A stretch of DNA of 11,269 nucleotides from Oscillospiraceae bacterium. GTDB lineage: Bacteria > Bacillota > Clostridia > Oscillospirales > Oscillospiraceae. Of this stretch, positions 1 to 6,415 are shown piece after piece. Within the stretch, counting starts at the first letter, position 1. Every line of letters starts with the position of its first letter. The position numbers and the translations under genes were made by a program. Location of the stretch: assembly GCA_016293865.1 (NCBI GenBank), contig JAEDDG010000047.1, forward strand, positions 1 to 11,269, given 5' to 3'. A model generated the notes under the pieces. That model searched no databases. It was not told the origin of the DNA and saw only the letters and a program-made list of their open reading frames with translations.

Positions 1-48
1 GTGGAGCTGACGGAGGACCCCGCAGTCATTGCCGGATACGCCAGATAA
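1..48 (+). CDS. C-terminal end of an unidentified protein (partial, cut by window edge)
   Basis: Reading from base 1 gives 15 codons, VELTEDPAVIAGYAR, ending in TAA at 46-48. The gene starts outside the window. A strong hairpin terminator follows about 30 bases after the stop, which is what one expects behind a real gene end on this strand; that is the main support for the call. The fragment is too short to assign a family, and another frame or no gene at all remains possible. Confidence 0.4.
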   Translation: MELTEDPAVIAGYAR

Positions 49-50
49 AA

Positions 51-77
51 CAGAAAACGCAGAAAACGCAGAAAACG
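51..77. repeat. Tandem triplication of a 9-mer
   Basis: Three perfect copies of CAGAAAACG sit head to tail directly after the stop of the partial gene and directly before the hairpin at 79-110. Read on the minus strand the array gives GCGTTTTCT units, a T-rich stretch placed just behind the hairpin, so the array may serve as the U-rich tail for minus-strand transcripts. Confidence 0.75.
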
Positions 78-78
78 C

Positions 79-110
79 TGAGGCCCGGCAGAGAACTCTG
101 CCGGGCCTCA
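79..110 (+). terminator. Strong intrinsic terminator, possibly bidirectional
   Basis: TGAGGCCCGGCAGA pairs perfectly with TCTGCCGGGCCTCA around a GAAC loop (14 bp, mostly GC). The plus-strand tail is GTTTGTC, only moderately U-rich. On the minus strand the hairpin is followed by the T-rich 9-mer array. It would end the partial gene at 1-48 and catch read-through from the convergent pot operon. Its 3' part belongs to the 126-bp repeat starting at 84. Confidence 0.65.
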
Positions 111-209
111 GTTTGTCAGTTCACTATGAAGAAATGCTGCGGGAGTGAGCAGCGGGGAATGTGTGCAAGGGGTTAAGACCCCTTGCGCGTTCAATTAAGC
201 AGGTTTTTC
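84..209. repeat. 126-bp structured direct repeat, copy A
   Basis: This segment matches 275-400 base for base at a constant offset of 191 bp with no gaps and 7 mismatches (about 94% identity by hand count). Each copy folds into three local hairpins: CCCGGCAGAG/CTCTGCCGGG at its left end, GCTGC/GCAGC (136-153), and CAAGGGG/CCCCTTG (166-185). It ends in a run CAGGTTTTTC that opens a further hairpin. I see no convincing reading frame with a ribosome site in it. It may be a dispersed intergenic element or a structured RNA; the function is unknown. Confidence 0.85.
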
Positions 210-232
210 GAACTTTCTGAAGTTCGAAAAAC
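203..232. repeat. Perfect 13-bp hairpin at the end of repeat copy A
   Basis: GTTTTTCGAACTT pairs without mismatch with AAGTTCGAAAAAC around a TCTG loop. The stem foot, GTTTTTC paired to GAAAAAC, recurs at the same place after copy B (394-428), but the interior sequence differs. On either strand the stem ends in A or T runs, so a terminator role is possible. Confidence 0.6.
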
Positions 233-236
233 GGCA

Positions 237-272
237 CACAGCGTGTCGAAAATATTTTTTCGATACGCTGTG
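237..272. repeat. 16-bp AT/GC hairpin between the two repeat copies
   Basis: CACAGCGTGTCGAAAA pairs with TTTTCGATACGCTGTG around a TATT loop, with one G-T wobble. It ends two bases before repeat copy B begins. There is no U-rich tail directly after it on the plus strand, so it resembles a palindromic spacer element more than a standard terminator. Confidence 0.6.
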
Positions 273-274
273 GT

Positions 275-400
275 CCCGGCAGAGAACTCTGCCGGGCCTC
301 AGTTTGTCGGTAAACTATGAAGAAGCGCTGCGGGAGTGAGCAGCGGGGAATGTGTGCAAGGGGGTAAGACCCCTTGCGCGTTCAATCAAGCAGGTTTTTC
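275..400. repeat. 126-bp structured direct repeat, copy B
   Basis: Second copy of the element at 84-209, gap-free. The three hairpins are kept. In the middle one a change from T to C, opposite a G that is unchanged, turns the closing T-G wobble of copy A into a C-G pair (CGCTGC with GCAGCG). The mismatches in the third hairpin (364) fall in the loop. That pattern fits selection on structure, but two copies are too few to prove it. Confidence 0.85.
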
Positions 401-428
401 TGTTCCGGCGGGAGACGCCTGGAAAAAC
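394..428. repeat. Hairpin at the end of repeat copy B
   Basis: GTTTTTC (394-400) pairs with GAAAAAC (422-428), the same foot as at 203-232. The 21-base interior differs from the 16-base interior after copy A and contains its own small GGCG/CGCC stem. The constant foot with variable top suggests that the repeat unit extends past the 126-bp identity. Confidence 0.5.
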
Positions 429-453
429 GCGCCTGAAGCGGCGCAGAAACAGA

Positions 454-485
454 AGGTCCCCGCGGGCGTATGCCCGCGGGGATCT
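454..485 (-). terminator. Intrinsic terminator of the pot operon
   Basis: TCCCCGCGGGC pairs perfectly with GCCCGCGGGGA around a GTAT loop, extended by three more pairs (one G-T). It starts about 24 bases beyond the potD stop on the minus strand. Read in that direction the tail is CTTCTGTTTC, fairly U-rich. Position and strength make it the likely end of the potABCD transcript. Confidence 0.75.
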
Positions 486-509
486 GACGTATCGGATTCG
501 AAGCGCTGC

Positions 510-1556
510 TCAGGACTTCAGCTGTGTCCAGAGAGAGTCGTAGAGAGCAAGGGTTTTTTCGGGGAGATTTTCGAACATCTCGCAGGTTGCCAGGAAGCCG
601 GCATCCGGGAACATGATGGCGTAGGCGTCCTCATCCAGCTCGCTGGCATACGCCTCACAGGCGTCGCCGTTGGCGCTGGCATACCCGGTCTGCGCCATGT
701 TCCGGACACAGACGTCGGTATCCGTCATGAAGTTGATGAACTTTTCGGCATTTTCCTGCCTGGTGCTGGCAACCGGGATGCACATGGCGTCGGCGAACCA
801 GGTGGTTCCCTCTTTGGGCCAGGCAAAGGCCAGATCGGGATTGTTTTCCAGCATGGTCAGGTAGTCGCCGGCGTAATATGTGCCGATGGCCGCCTCGCCG
901 GTTTCCATCTTGTCGAAAATCTGGTCCATCACATAGGTCTGCACAATCTCTTTCTGCTGAACGAGAAGCTCGTATGCTTCGTTGAGCTGGGCCTCGTCCG
1001 TTGTGTTGACGCTGTAGCCCAGATACAGAAGCGCAATGGCCAGCGCATCACGGGAGTTGTCAATCATGGCAATCTGGCCGGAGTAGGCCGGGTCGAAAAG
1101 CGCGCCCCAGCTGTCCACGGGATCGGAGATCATGGCCGTGTTGTAAATGATGCCCACAGTGCCCCACATGTAGGGAACGGAATATGCGTTGTCGGGGTCA
1201 TAGTTCGGGTTCTTCAGACTGTCGCTGACAAGAGAGAAATTGGGAATGTTGTCGTAATTGAGCTTCTGGACCATGCCTTCCTTGATCAGGCGGCCAACCA
1301 TATAATCGGAGGTGATGATCACATCAATGTCGCTGCCGCCGGTTTTCAGCATGGAATACAGCGCTTCATTGGTGTCGAAGGTTTTGTAATTGACCTTGAT
1401 GCCGGTCTGTTCTTCAAAGTCGTCCAGTACGGATTCATCGATGTATTCGCCCCAGTTGTAGACAGTGACACTCTCGCCGCTGCCGCAGGCGGACAGCAGG
1501 GCGGTTATGGAAAGCAGCATGGCGGCTGCAAGGACAATTGAGATGATTCTTTTCAT
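510..1556 (-). CDS. potD: Spermidine/putrescine ABC transporter substrate-binding lipoprotein PotD
   Basis: This is a 348-residue extracellular polyamine-binding protein that delivers ligand to the PotB/PotC channel. Residues 1-23 are a lipoprotein signal peptide with lipobox LSAC, so Cys24 is the predicted lipidated residue. The mature part begins with the family's VYNWGEYI (residues 32-39), whose aromatic and acidic residues line the polyamine site in known PotD structures. DNSRDA (166-171), TYYAGDY (226-232) and TWFADA (252-257) are at the usual places of other ligand contacts, the last resembling WMDS of E. coli PotD. I chose the ATG at 1556 because AAGGAG lies 9 bases upstream; the longer frame would need a TTG and puts extra residues before the signal peptide. 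It follows potC by 21 bases and is last in the operon. Spermidine versus putrescine preference cannot be read from the sequence. Confidence 0.95.
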   Translation of the reverse strand: MKRIISIVLAAAMLLSITALLSACGSGESVTVYNWGEYIDESVLDDFEEQTGIKVNYKTFDTNEALYSMLKTGGSDIDVIITSDYMVGRLIKEGMVQKLNYDNIPNFSLVSDSLKNPNYDPDNAYSVPYMWGTVGIIYNTAMISDPVDSWGALFDPAYSGQIAMIDNSRDALAIALLYLGYSVNTTDEAQLNEAYELLVQQKEIVQTYVMDQIFDKMETGEAAIGTYYAGDYLTMLENNPDLAFAWPKEGTTWFADAMCIPVASTRQENAEKFINFMTDTDVCVRNMAQTGYASANGDACEAYASELDEDAYAIMFPDAGFLATCEMFENLPEKTLALYDSLWTQLKS

Positions 1557-1565
1557 GATTCTGCA

Positions 1566-1574
1566 CTCCTTCCT
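1566..1574 (-). promoter_or_regulatory. Ribosome binding site that decides the potD start
   Basis: Read on the minus strand this is AGGAAGGAG, followed by 9 bases and the ATG at 1556. It lies in the short potC-potD gap, downstream of the alternative TTG at 1577, and so excludes the longer protein. Confidence 0.8.
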
Positions 1575-1577
1575 CAA

Positions 1578-2411
1578 TTAAACGGATGTTTTGCGCAGTG
1601 CGCGCTCAGCTTTCAGACGCTTTTTTTCCTGCTGCGCGGAACGGACGTTGACCACAATCAGCAGCGTCAGAACAGTGGCAAAGAGCAGCGTGGACAGCGC
1701 GTTGATTTCCGGCGTCACACGCTTTTTTGTCATGGAGTAAATGGTGACCGCCAGCGTCTGCGCGCCGGTACCGGCCGTAAAGTAGCTGATGATAAAATCA
1801 TCAATGGACATGGTGAAGGCCATCAGCGCTCCGTTGACGATGCCCGGACGGATTTCCGGCACAATGACCTTCCAGAAGGCCTGCATCCAGGTGCAGCCCA
1901 GATCCTGGGCCGCGTCCACCAGATGGCGGTCCAGCTGGCGGAGCTTCGGCATGACGGAAAGGATCACATACGGCACATTGAAGGTGATATGGGCGATCAG
2001 AAGCGTCGCAAAGCCGTTGCTGAATCCAAGTATGCTGCCTGCCGCCACGAAAAGAAGGCACAGGGACACGCCGGTTACAATATCGGCGTTCATCATGGGG
2101 ATGTTGTTGATGGCCAGCAGCGGCTCCCGCCAGCGCTTTTTCATGGAATAAAAGCCGATGGAAGCGAAGGTGCCCAGGGCCGTGGCAATGACGGCCGAGA
2201 GCAGGGAAACCGCCAGCGTGGTATACAGGCTTTCAAGCACCATGGAATCACGGAACAGCTCTGCATACCAGTGCAGGGAAAAGCCGGTGAAGATGCTGCG
2301 GCTGTTGCCGGCATTGAAGGAAAAAACAATCAGTACAATAATCGGCGCGTAGAGAAACAGCATGATCAGCGCCATATAGACGCGGCCGAAGGTGGAGCCG
2401 ATTTTCTTCAT
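1578..2411 (-). CDS. potC: Polyamine ABC transporter permease PotC
   Basis: This 277-residue inner-membrane permease is one half of the polyamine channel. Hydrophobic segments are visible near residues 13-32, 64-88, 110-130, 134-154, 192-212 and 240-256, the usual six-helix pattern of the family. The cytoplasmic EAA loop that docks on the ATPase is DAAQDLGCTWMQAFWKVIVP (166-185), with the expected conserved glycine at 172. Its length agrees with PotC proteins (about 260-280). The ATG at 2411 overlaps the potB stop in an ATGA, indicating translational coupling; the upstream AGGTGG is only a moderate ribosome site, which fits coupling. The basic C-terminus (258-274) is cytoplasmic. PotB and PotC are told apart here by order and similarity: this copy has the shorter N-terminus and lies next to potD, as in other potABCD operons. 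Confidence 0.93.
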   Translation of the reverse strand: MKKIGSTFGRVYMALIMLFLYAPIIVLIVFSFNAGNSRSIFTGFSLHWYAELFRDSMVLESLYTTLAVSLLSAVIATALGTFASIGFYSMKKRWREPLLAINNIPMMNADIVTGVSLCLLFVAAGSILGFSNGFATLLIAHITFNVPYVILSVMPKLRQLDRHLVDAAQDLGCTWMQAFWKVIVPEIRPGIVNGALMAFTMSIDDFIISYFTAGTGAQTLAVTIYSMTKKRVTPEINALSTLLFATVLTLLIVVNVRSAQQEKKRLKAERALRKTSV

Positions 2412-3215
2412 AGCGCCACCACCTGTTCATCGCCGGAGCCGAATTTGTTCATCAGCAGCATGCAGACCATGACAATAATCATCATGACAAACGCAATGGC
2501 GGAGCCGAGATAGGGATTGTACGCCGCGCCCAGAAACTGCATTTCAATCAGATCGCCCAGGAGCATGAATTTGCTGCCGCCCATAATCCGGCTGATGACG
2601 AACGTGCTCACCGCCGGAACAAAGACCATGGTGATGCCGGACAAAACGCCCGGCAGGCTCAGCGGGAGCAGAACCCTGCGGAAGACGCCGCCGGGATGCG
2701 CGCCCAGATCCTGCGCCGCTTCAATGTAGGAATTGTCAATTTTGGACAGGACAGAGTAGATGGGCAGGACCATAAAAGGCAGGAAGTTGTAGACCATGCC
2801 CAGAATAATGGCGCCCTGGGTGTTGGCAATGGCCAGGGGCTTCAGTCCGAAAATGGCCAAAAACTGATTGAGCAGGCCGGTGTTTTCAATAATGGACAGC
2901 CATGCGTATGTGCGCAGCAGCATATTCATCCACATGGGCAGCATGAACAGCATGACCAGAATGCGCTGATGGTGGCTGCGCTCCCTGGAAAGCACGAAAG
3001 CAAGAGGATAGCCCAGCGCAAGGCACAGCACCGTGGAGAGAAACGCCAGCCAGAAAGAACGGCCGAAAACCCCCAGATAGTCGGTCATATTCTGGAAATT
3101 TTCAGTGGAAAAACCGCCGGCAGGCGAGGTGAAGGCGTAGACCAGAACGATGATGACCGGCGCCACCACAAAAAATGCCATCCACACAATATAGGGGATG
3201 CTGAACAGATGTGTC

Positions 3216-3226
<11 letters not shown>
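2408..3226 (-). CDS. potB: Polyamine ABC transporter permease PotB
   Basis: This 272-residue inner-membrane permease forms the channel with PotC. Segments rich in hydrophobic residues lie near 11-32, 58-80, 88-110, 138-160, 194-212 and 242-260. The EAA loop is at about 168-192, EAAQDLGAHPGGVFRRVLLP, with Gly175 in the conserved place. The frame is open for 23 more codons upstream, but that extension (basic and Pro-rich) lies inside potA and does not look like a permease N-terminus. I place the start at the ATG at 3226 because GGAGG precedes it at 9 bases. The gene then overlaps the potA stop by 11 bases and the potC start by 4, so the three genes are probably translated as one coupled unit. 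Confidence 0.93.
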
Positions 3227-4382
<1,156 letters not shown>

Positions 4383-4420
4383 TATCCTCCCCCGTTCTTT
4401 TTTTAAAATAAAGCAGAATA

Positions 4421-4449
4421 ACTATATAATTAAACATATAAAAAGTCAA
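4421..4449 (-). promoter_or_regulatory. Sigma-A promoter of the potABCD operon
   Basis: On the minus strand TTGACT (4449-4444) and TATAGT (4426-4421) are separated by exactly 17 bp of AT-rich DNA. The expected transcription start is near 4414, giving a leader of about 30 bases, too short for a polyamine or other riboswitch. The -35 box overlaps the TGA stop (4446-4448) of the upstream pseudouridine synthase gene. I see no operator palindrome. Confidence 0.75.
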
Positions 4450-5417
4450 TCAAATTTCGGGCGGGAAAAATATTTTTCGACAAATTCCTGTTTCCCGGAT
4501 TCAAAGCTGCGGTTTTTCAGGTAATTTAACGCGCCGGCGTCAGTCTGGAAGGAGAAAACCAGCTTATAGGAGCGCAGTGCCTGCGCCGTTTCGCCGTACT
4601 CCCTGTTCAGACGGTTGACGCCGTATTTCCCGTCGCCCAGAAGGGGCCAGCCGGCGGCGGCCATCTGGGCGCGGATCTGGTGCGTGCGCCCGGTCAGCAG
4701 ACGGCATTCCACAAGGGATAGGTTCCGCTCTGTCAGCAGAACGCGGTAGGCGGTGACAGCCTCTTTGGCGCCGGGGCACGGCGCTGTGCGCACGAACACC
4801 TGGTTTTTGGCCGCATCCTTGAACAGATAACCACGCAGCGTGCCGCTGGCCGGCTGCGGCCTGCCGTGCACGGCGCAGAGATAGTATTTGTCAATTTCAC
4901 GCAGTTTAATTTTTTCGTTCATGATGCGCAGCGCCTCGGCATTTTTTGCCGCGATGACGATGCCTGCCGTGTTGCGGTCAATCCGGTTGCACAGTGCCGG
5001 CGCAAAGGCGTTTTCCGCCTTCGGATCCCACTCCTTTTTCTGGTACAGATAGGCCTGTATGTTGGCAATCAGCGTGTTGGGCGACCAGCCGCCGTCCGAG
5101 TGGCAGAGCATGCCCTGTTTCTTGTCTGCCAGCAGGATGTTTTCGTCTTCATAGACGACGTTCAGGCTGGGGCGCACAATGCTCAGATATGCGTTTTCCT
5201 CCGTGGGCTTCTGGAAAAACTCGTCGTTGACGTACATCTGAACCGTGTCGCCGGCCCGGAGCCGCGTGTCCCGCGCAGCGCCCTTGCCGCAAAGCTTGAT
5301 GCGCTTGATGCGGATGTATTTCTGGGCCAGTGAGGCGGGCAGCAGCGGTACGGCCTTGGCCACAAACCTGTCCAGCCTCTGTCCGGCGTCGTTTTTCTGA
5401 ATGGTAAACTCTTTCAT
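4446..5417 (-). CDS. RluA-family pseudouridine synthase with S4 domain
   Basis: This 323-residue enzyme is predicted to isomerise specific uridines of ribosomal RNA to pseudouridine. Residues 13-63 match an S4 RNA-binding domain (QRLDRFV near 13-19). The catalytic motif is NRIDRNTAG (144-152), with Asp147 as the predicted nucleophile; the family usually has HRLDR-T-SG, so His is replaced by Asn here. LTGRTHQIRAQ (241-251) is the conserved RNA/uracil-site motif, and the length is typical. The ATG at 5417 is chosen because GGAGG precedes it at 6 bases; the 27-codon upstream extension of the open frame has no such site. Which of the 23S positions it modifies cannot be told from the sequence. It is divergent from yceD, and no hairpin terminator is visible between its stop and potA, so read-through into the pot operon is possible. 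Confidence 0.9.
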   Translation of the reverse strand: MKEFTIQKNDAGQRLDRFVAKAVPLLPASLAQKYIRIKRIKLCGKGAARDTRLRAGDTVQMYVNDEFFQKPTEENAYLSIVRPSLNVVYEDENILLADKKQGMLCHSDGGWSPNTLIANIQAYLYQKKEWDPKAENAFAPALCNRIDRNTAGIVIAAKNAEALRIMNEKIKLREIDKYYLCAVHGRPQPASGTLRGYLFKDAAKNQVFVRTAPCPGAKEAVTAYRVLLTERNLSLVECRLLTGRTHQIRAQMAAAGWPLLGDGKYGVNRLNREYGETAQALRSYKLVFSFQTDAGALNYLKNRSFESGKQEFVEKYFSRPKFD

Positions 5418-5469
5418 GCCGATCCTCCCGCCGGCGCGGCTGCGGCGCCGCGCGTTTTGCGTTAACTGG

Positions 5470-5498
5470 ACTTTATCACACCCGCTGCCGGATTGCAA
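5470..5498 (-). promoter_or_regulatory. Likely promoter of the pseudouridine synthase gene
   Basis: On the minus strand TTGCAA (5498-5493) and TAAAGT (5475-5470) are 17 bp apart, and TGA directly before the -10 box gives an extended -10. The expected start is near 5463, about 45 bases before the ATG. The match is good but not as strong as the divergent yceD promoter. Confidence 0.5.
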
Positions 5499-5585
5499 CA
5501 GAAGCCGCCGGGGACTTGACAGATGTGATAGAATATTTTCTGCTGAAAAGGGAAAAATCTGTTCAAAAAATCTGCGAAAATGTAT

Positions 5586-5614
5586 TTGACAAGCGAAAGT
5601 ATTTGACTTATAAT
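5586..5614 (+). promoter_or_regulatory. Consensus sigma-A promoter of the yceD-rpmF operon
   Basis: TTGACA (5586-5591) and TATAAT (5609-5614) are both perfect consensus with a 17-bp spacer, preceded by an A/T-rich stretch (about 5545-5585) that could act as an UP element. A promoter of this strength fits a ribosomal protein gene. The predicted start is near 5621. GTATTTGAC occurs twice, at 5582-5590 and 5599-5607, 17 bases apart. Confidence 0.9.
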
Positions 5615-5642
5615 ACTATAGCGACTGTGTGAGAGGTGCGTT

Positions 5643-6140
5643 ATGCTTCTTGACCTGCACGAAATCATCAATATACCCGGCGGCTGCGTCCCGTTTGAAT
5701 ACGAACCGGATTTTTCCGGGCTCAGTTTCGAATCGGTGAAGGCGATCCGGCCCGGCGCGAAAGCGGCGGGAAGGGTGGAAAACCACGCGGGTATGCTGGT
5801 GCTTACGGCAGAGCTGGACGTTATGCTTGACTGTATCTGCGCCCGCTGTCTCAAGGAGTTTGAACGCCCCGTCCGCCAGCACGTGGAAGCCGTTCTTGCG
5901 GCAGACTGTGAGAGCACGGACGACCCAGATATATTTCCTCTTGACGGGGATTATATAGATGTGGACGAGGTCGTGACCACGGCATTCGTCCTGAACATGG
6001 ACCAGAGGTTTCTGTGCAGGGAAGACTGCAAAGGCCTCTGTGAAAAATGCGGGAAGAATCTGAACGATGGGCCTTGTGAATGCAAGGCGGAAATTGACCC
6101 CAGGCTGGCTGTCTTAGGGCAGCTCCTGGAGAAAGAGTAA
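5643..6140 (+). CDS. yceD: DUF177 (YceD) family protein
   Basis: This 165-residue protein belongs to the DUF177/YceD family, which is nearly always encoded just before rpmF, as here. In E. coli and plants family members are needed for normal 23S rRNA accumulation; the biochemical role is not settled. The family core CxRCL is CARCL (66-70), followed by an acidic middle with DPDIFPLDGDYIDVDEVV (94-111) and the conserved ending with LGLCEKCG-type cysteines. Cys125, 129, 133, 136, 145 and 147 form a dense cluster near the C-terminus, probably a metal (zinc) site that is common in Gram-positive members. The ATG at 5643 has GAGAGGTG about 6 bases upstream. The stop lies 14 bases before rpmF, so the two share a transcript. 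Confidence 0.92.
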   Translation: MLLDLHEIINIPGGCVPFEYEPDFSGLSFESVKAIRPGAKAAGRVENHAGMLVLTAELDVMLDCICARCLKEFERPVRQHVEAVLAADCESTDDPDIFPLDGDYIDVDEVVTTAFVLNMDQRFLCREDCKGLCEKCGKNLNDGPCECKAEIDPRLAVLGQLLEKE

Positions 6141-6154
6141 CAGGAGGTGTCATC

Positions 6155-6340
6155 ATGGCGGTTCCGAAGGGGAAAGTATCGAAAGCGAGACGTGACAAGA
6201 GACGCAACTCTCATTGGAAGCTCGAGACCCCCAATCTGGTCGCGTGCCCGAAGTGCGGCGAAATGCGTCTTGCGCACAGAGCGTGCAAAGCCTGCGGTAC
6301 GTATAACGGCCGCGAGGTCATTTCTGTGGAAGCAAAATAA
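6155..6340 (+). CDS. rpmF: 50S ribosomal protein L32
   Basis: This is the 61-residue bL32 protein of the large ribosomal subunit. The N-terminus MAVPKGKVSKARRDKRR is the family signature, and the C-terminal half is a zinc ribbon with four cysteines, Cys31, Cys34, Cys44 and Cys47 (CPKC and CKAC). It is thus the zinc-binding (C+) form; no cysteine-free paralogue is present in the window. The ribosome site AGGAGGTG lies 7 bases before the ATG and is the strongest in the window. It is followed by a terminator-like hairpin, so yceD-rpmF probably makes an abundant short transcript with some read-through. Confidence 0.97.
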   Translation: MAVPKGKVSKARRDKRRNSHWKLETPNLVACPKCGEMRLAHRACKACGTYNGREVISVEAK

Positions 6341-6359
6341 TTCCGGAAAGCAACATGGG

Positions 6360-6385
6360 ATAGAGGGGGATATTTCTCCCTCTAT
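6360..6385 (+). terminator. Intrinsic terminator or attenuator behind rpmF
   Basis: ATAGAGGGGGA pairs with TCTCCCTCTAT over 11 bp (one G-T) around a TATT loop, followed by TGTTGTTTC. CAACA at 6351-6355 can also pair with TGTTG at 6386-6390 across a 4-base bulge, which would compete with the U-tract. The next gene follows within 30 bases and no clear promoter lies between them, so partial termination is more likely than a full stop. Confidence 0.65.
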
Positions 6386-6415
6386 TGTTGTTTCTGGACA
6401 AAAGGAGGCGGAACG

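Noticed and set aside
84..400. CRISPR array
   Set aside because: Only two units, each 126 bp, with an interval made of a palindrome; no short regular repeats, spacers or cas genes.
352..543. 63-codon frame beginning in repeat copy B
   Set aside because: It spans hairpins and the pot terminator, has no ribosome site, and copy A does not keep a matching frame to a similar length.
336..1541. 401-codon plus-strand open frame opposite potD
   Set aside because: Antisense shadow of potD; low-complexity Gly/Val/His composition and no ribosome site. Only its first part overlaps the repeat region.
4383..4445. Riboswitch or leader regulation of the pot operon
   Set aside because: Predicted leader is about 30 bases, AT-rich and without a stable stem.
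5516..5534. Second plus-strand promoter upstream of yceD (TTGACA at 5516)
   Set aside because: No -10 box lies 16-18 bp downstream; the nearby TAGAAT is only 7 bp away.
5418..5642. Small gene or RNA in the divergent intergenic region
   Set aside because: The space is accounted for by two promoters and leaders; no reading frame with a ribosome site and no strong stem was seen.
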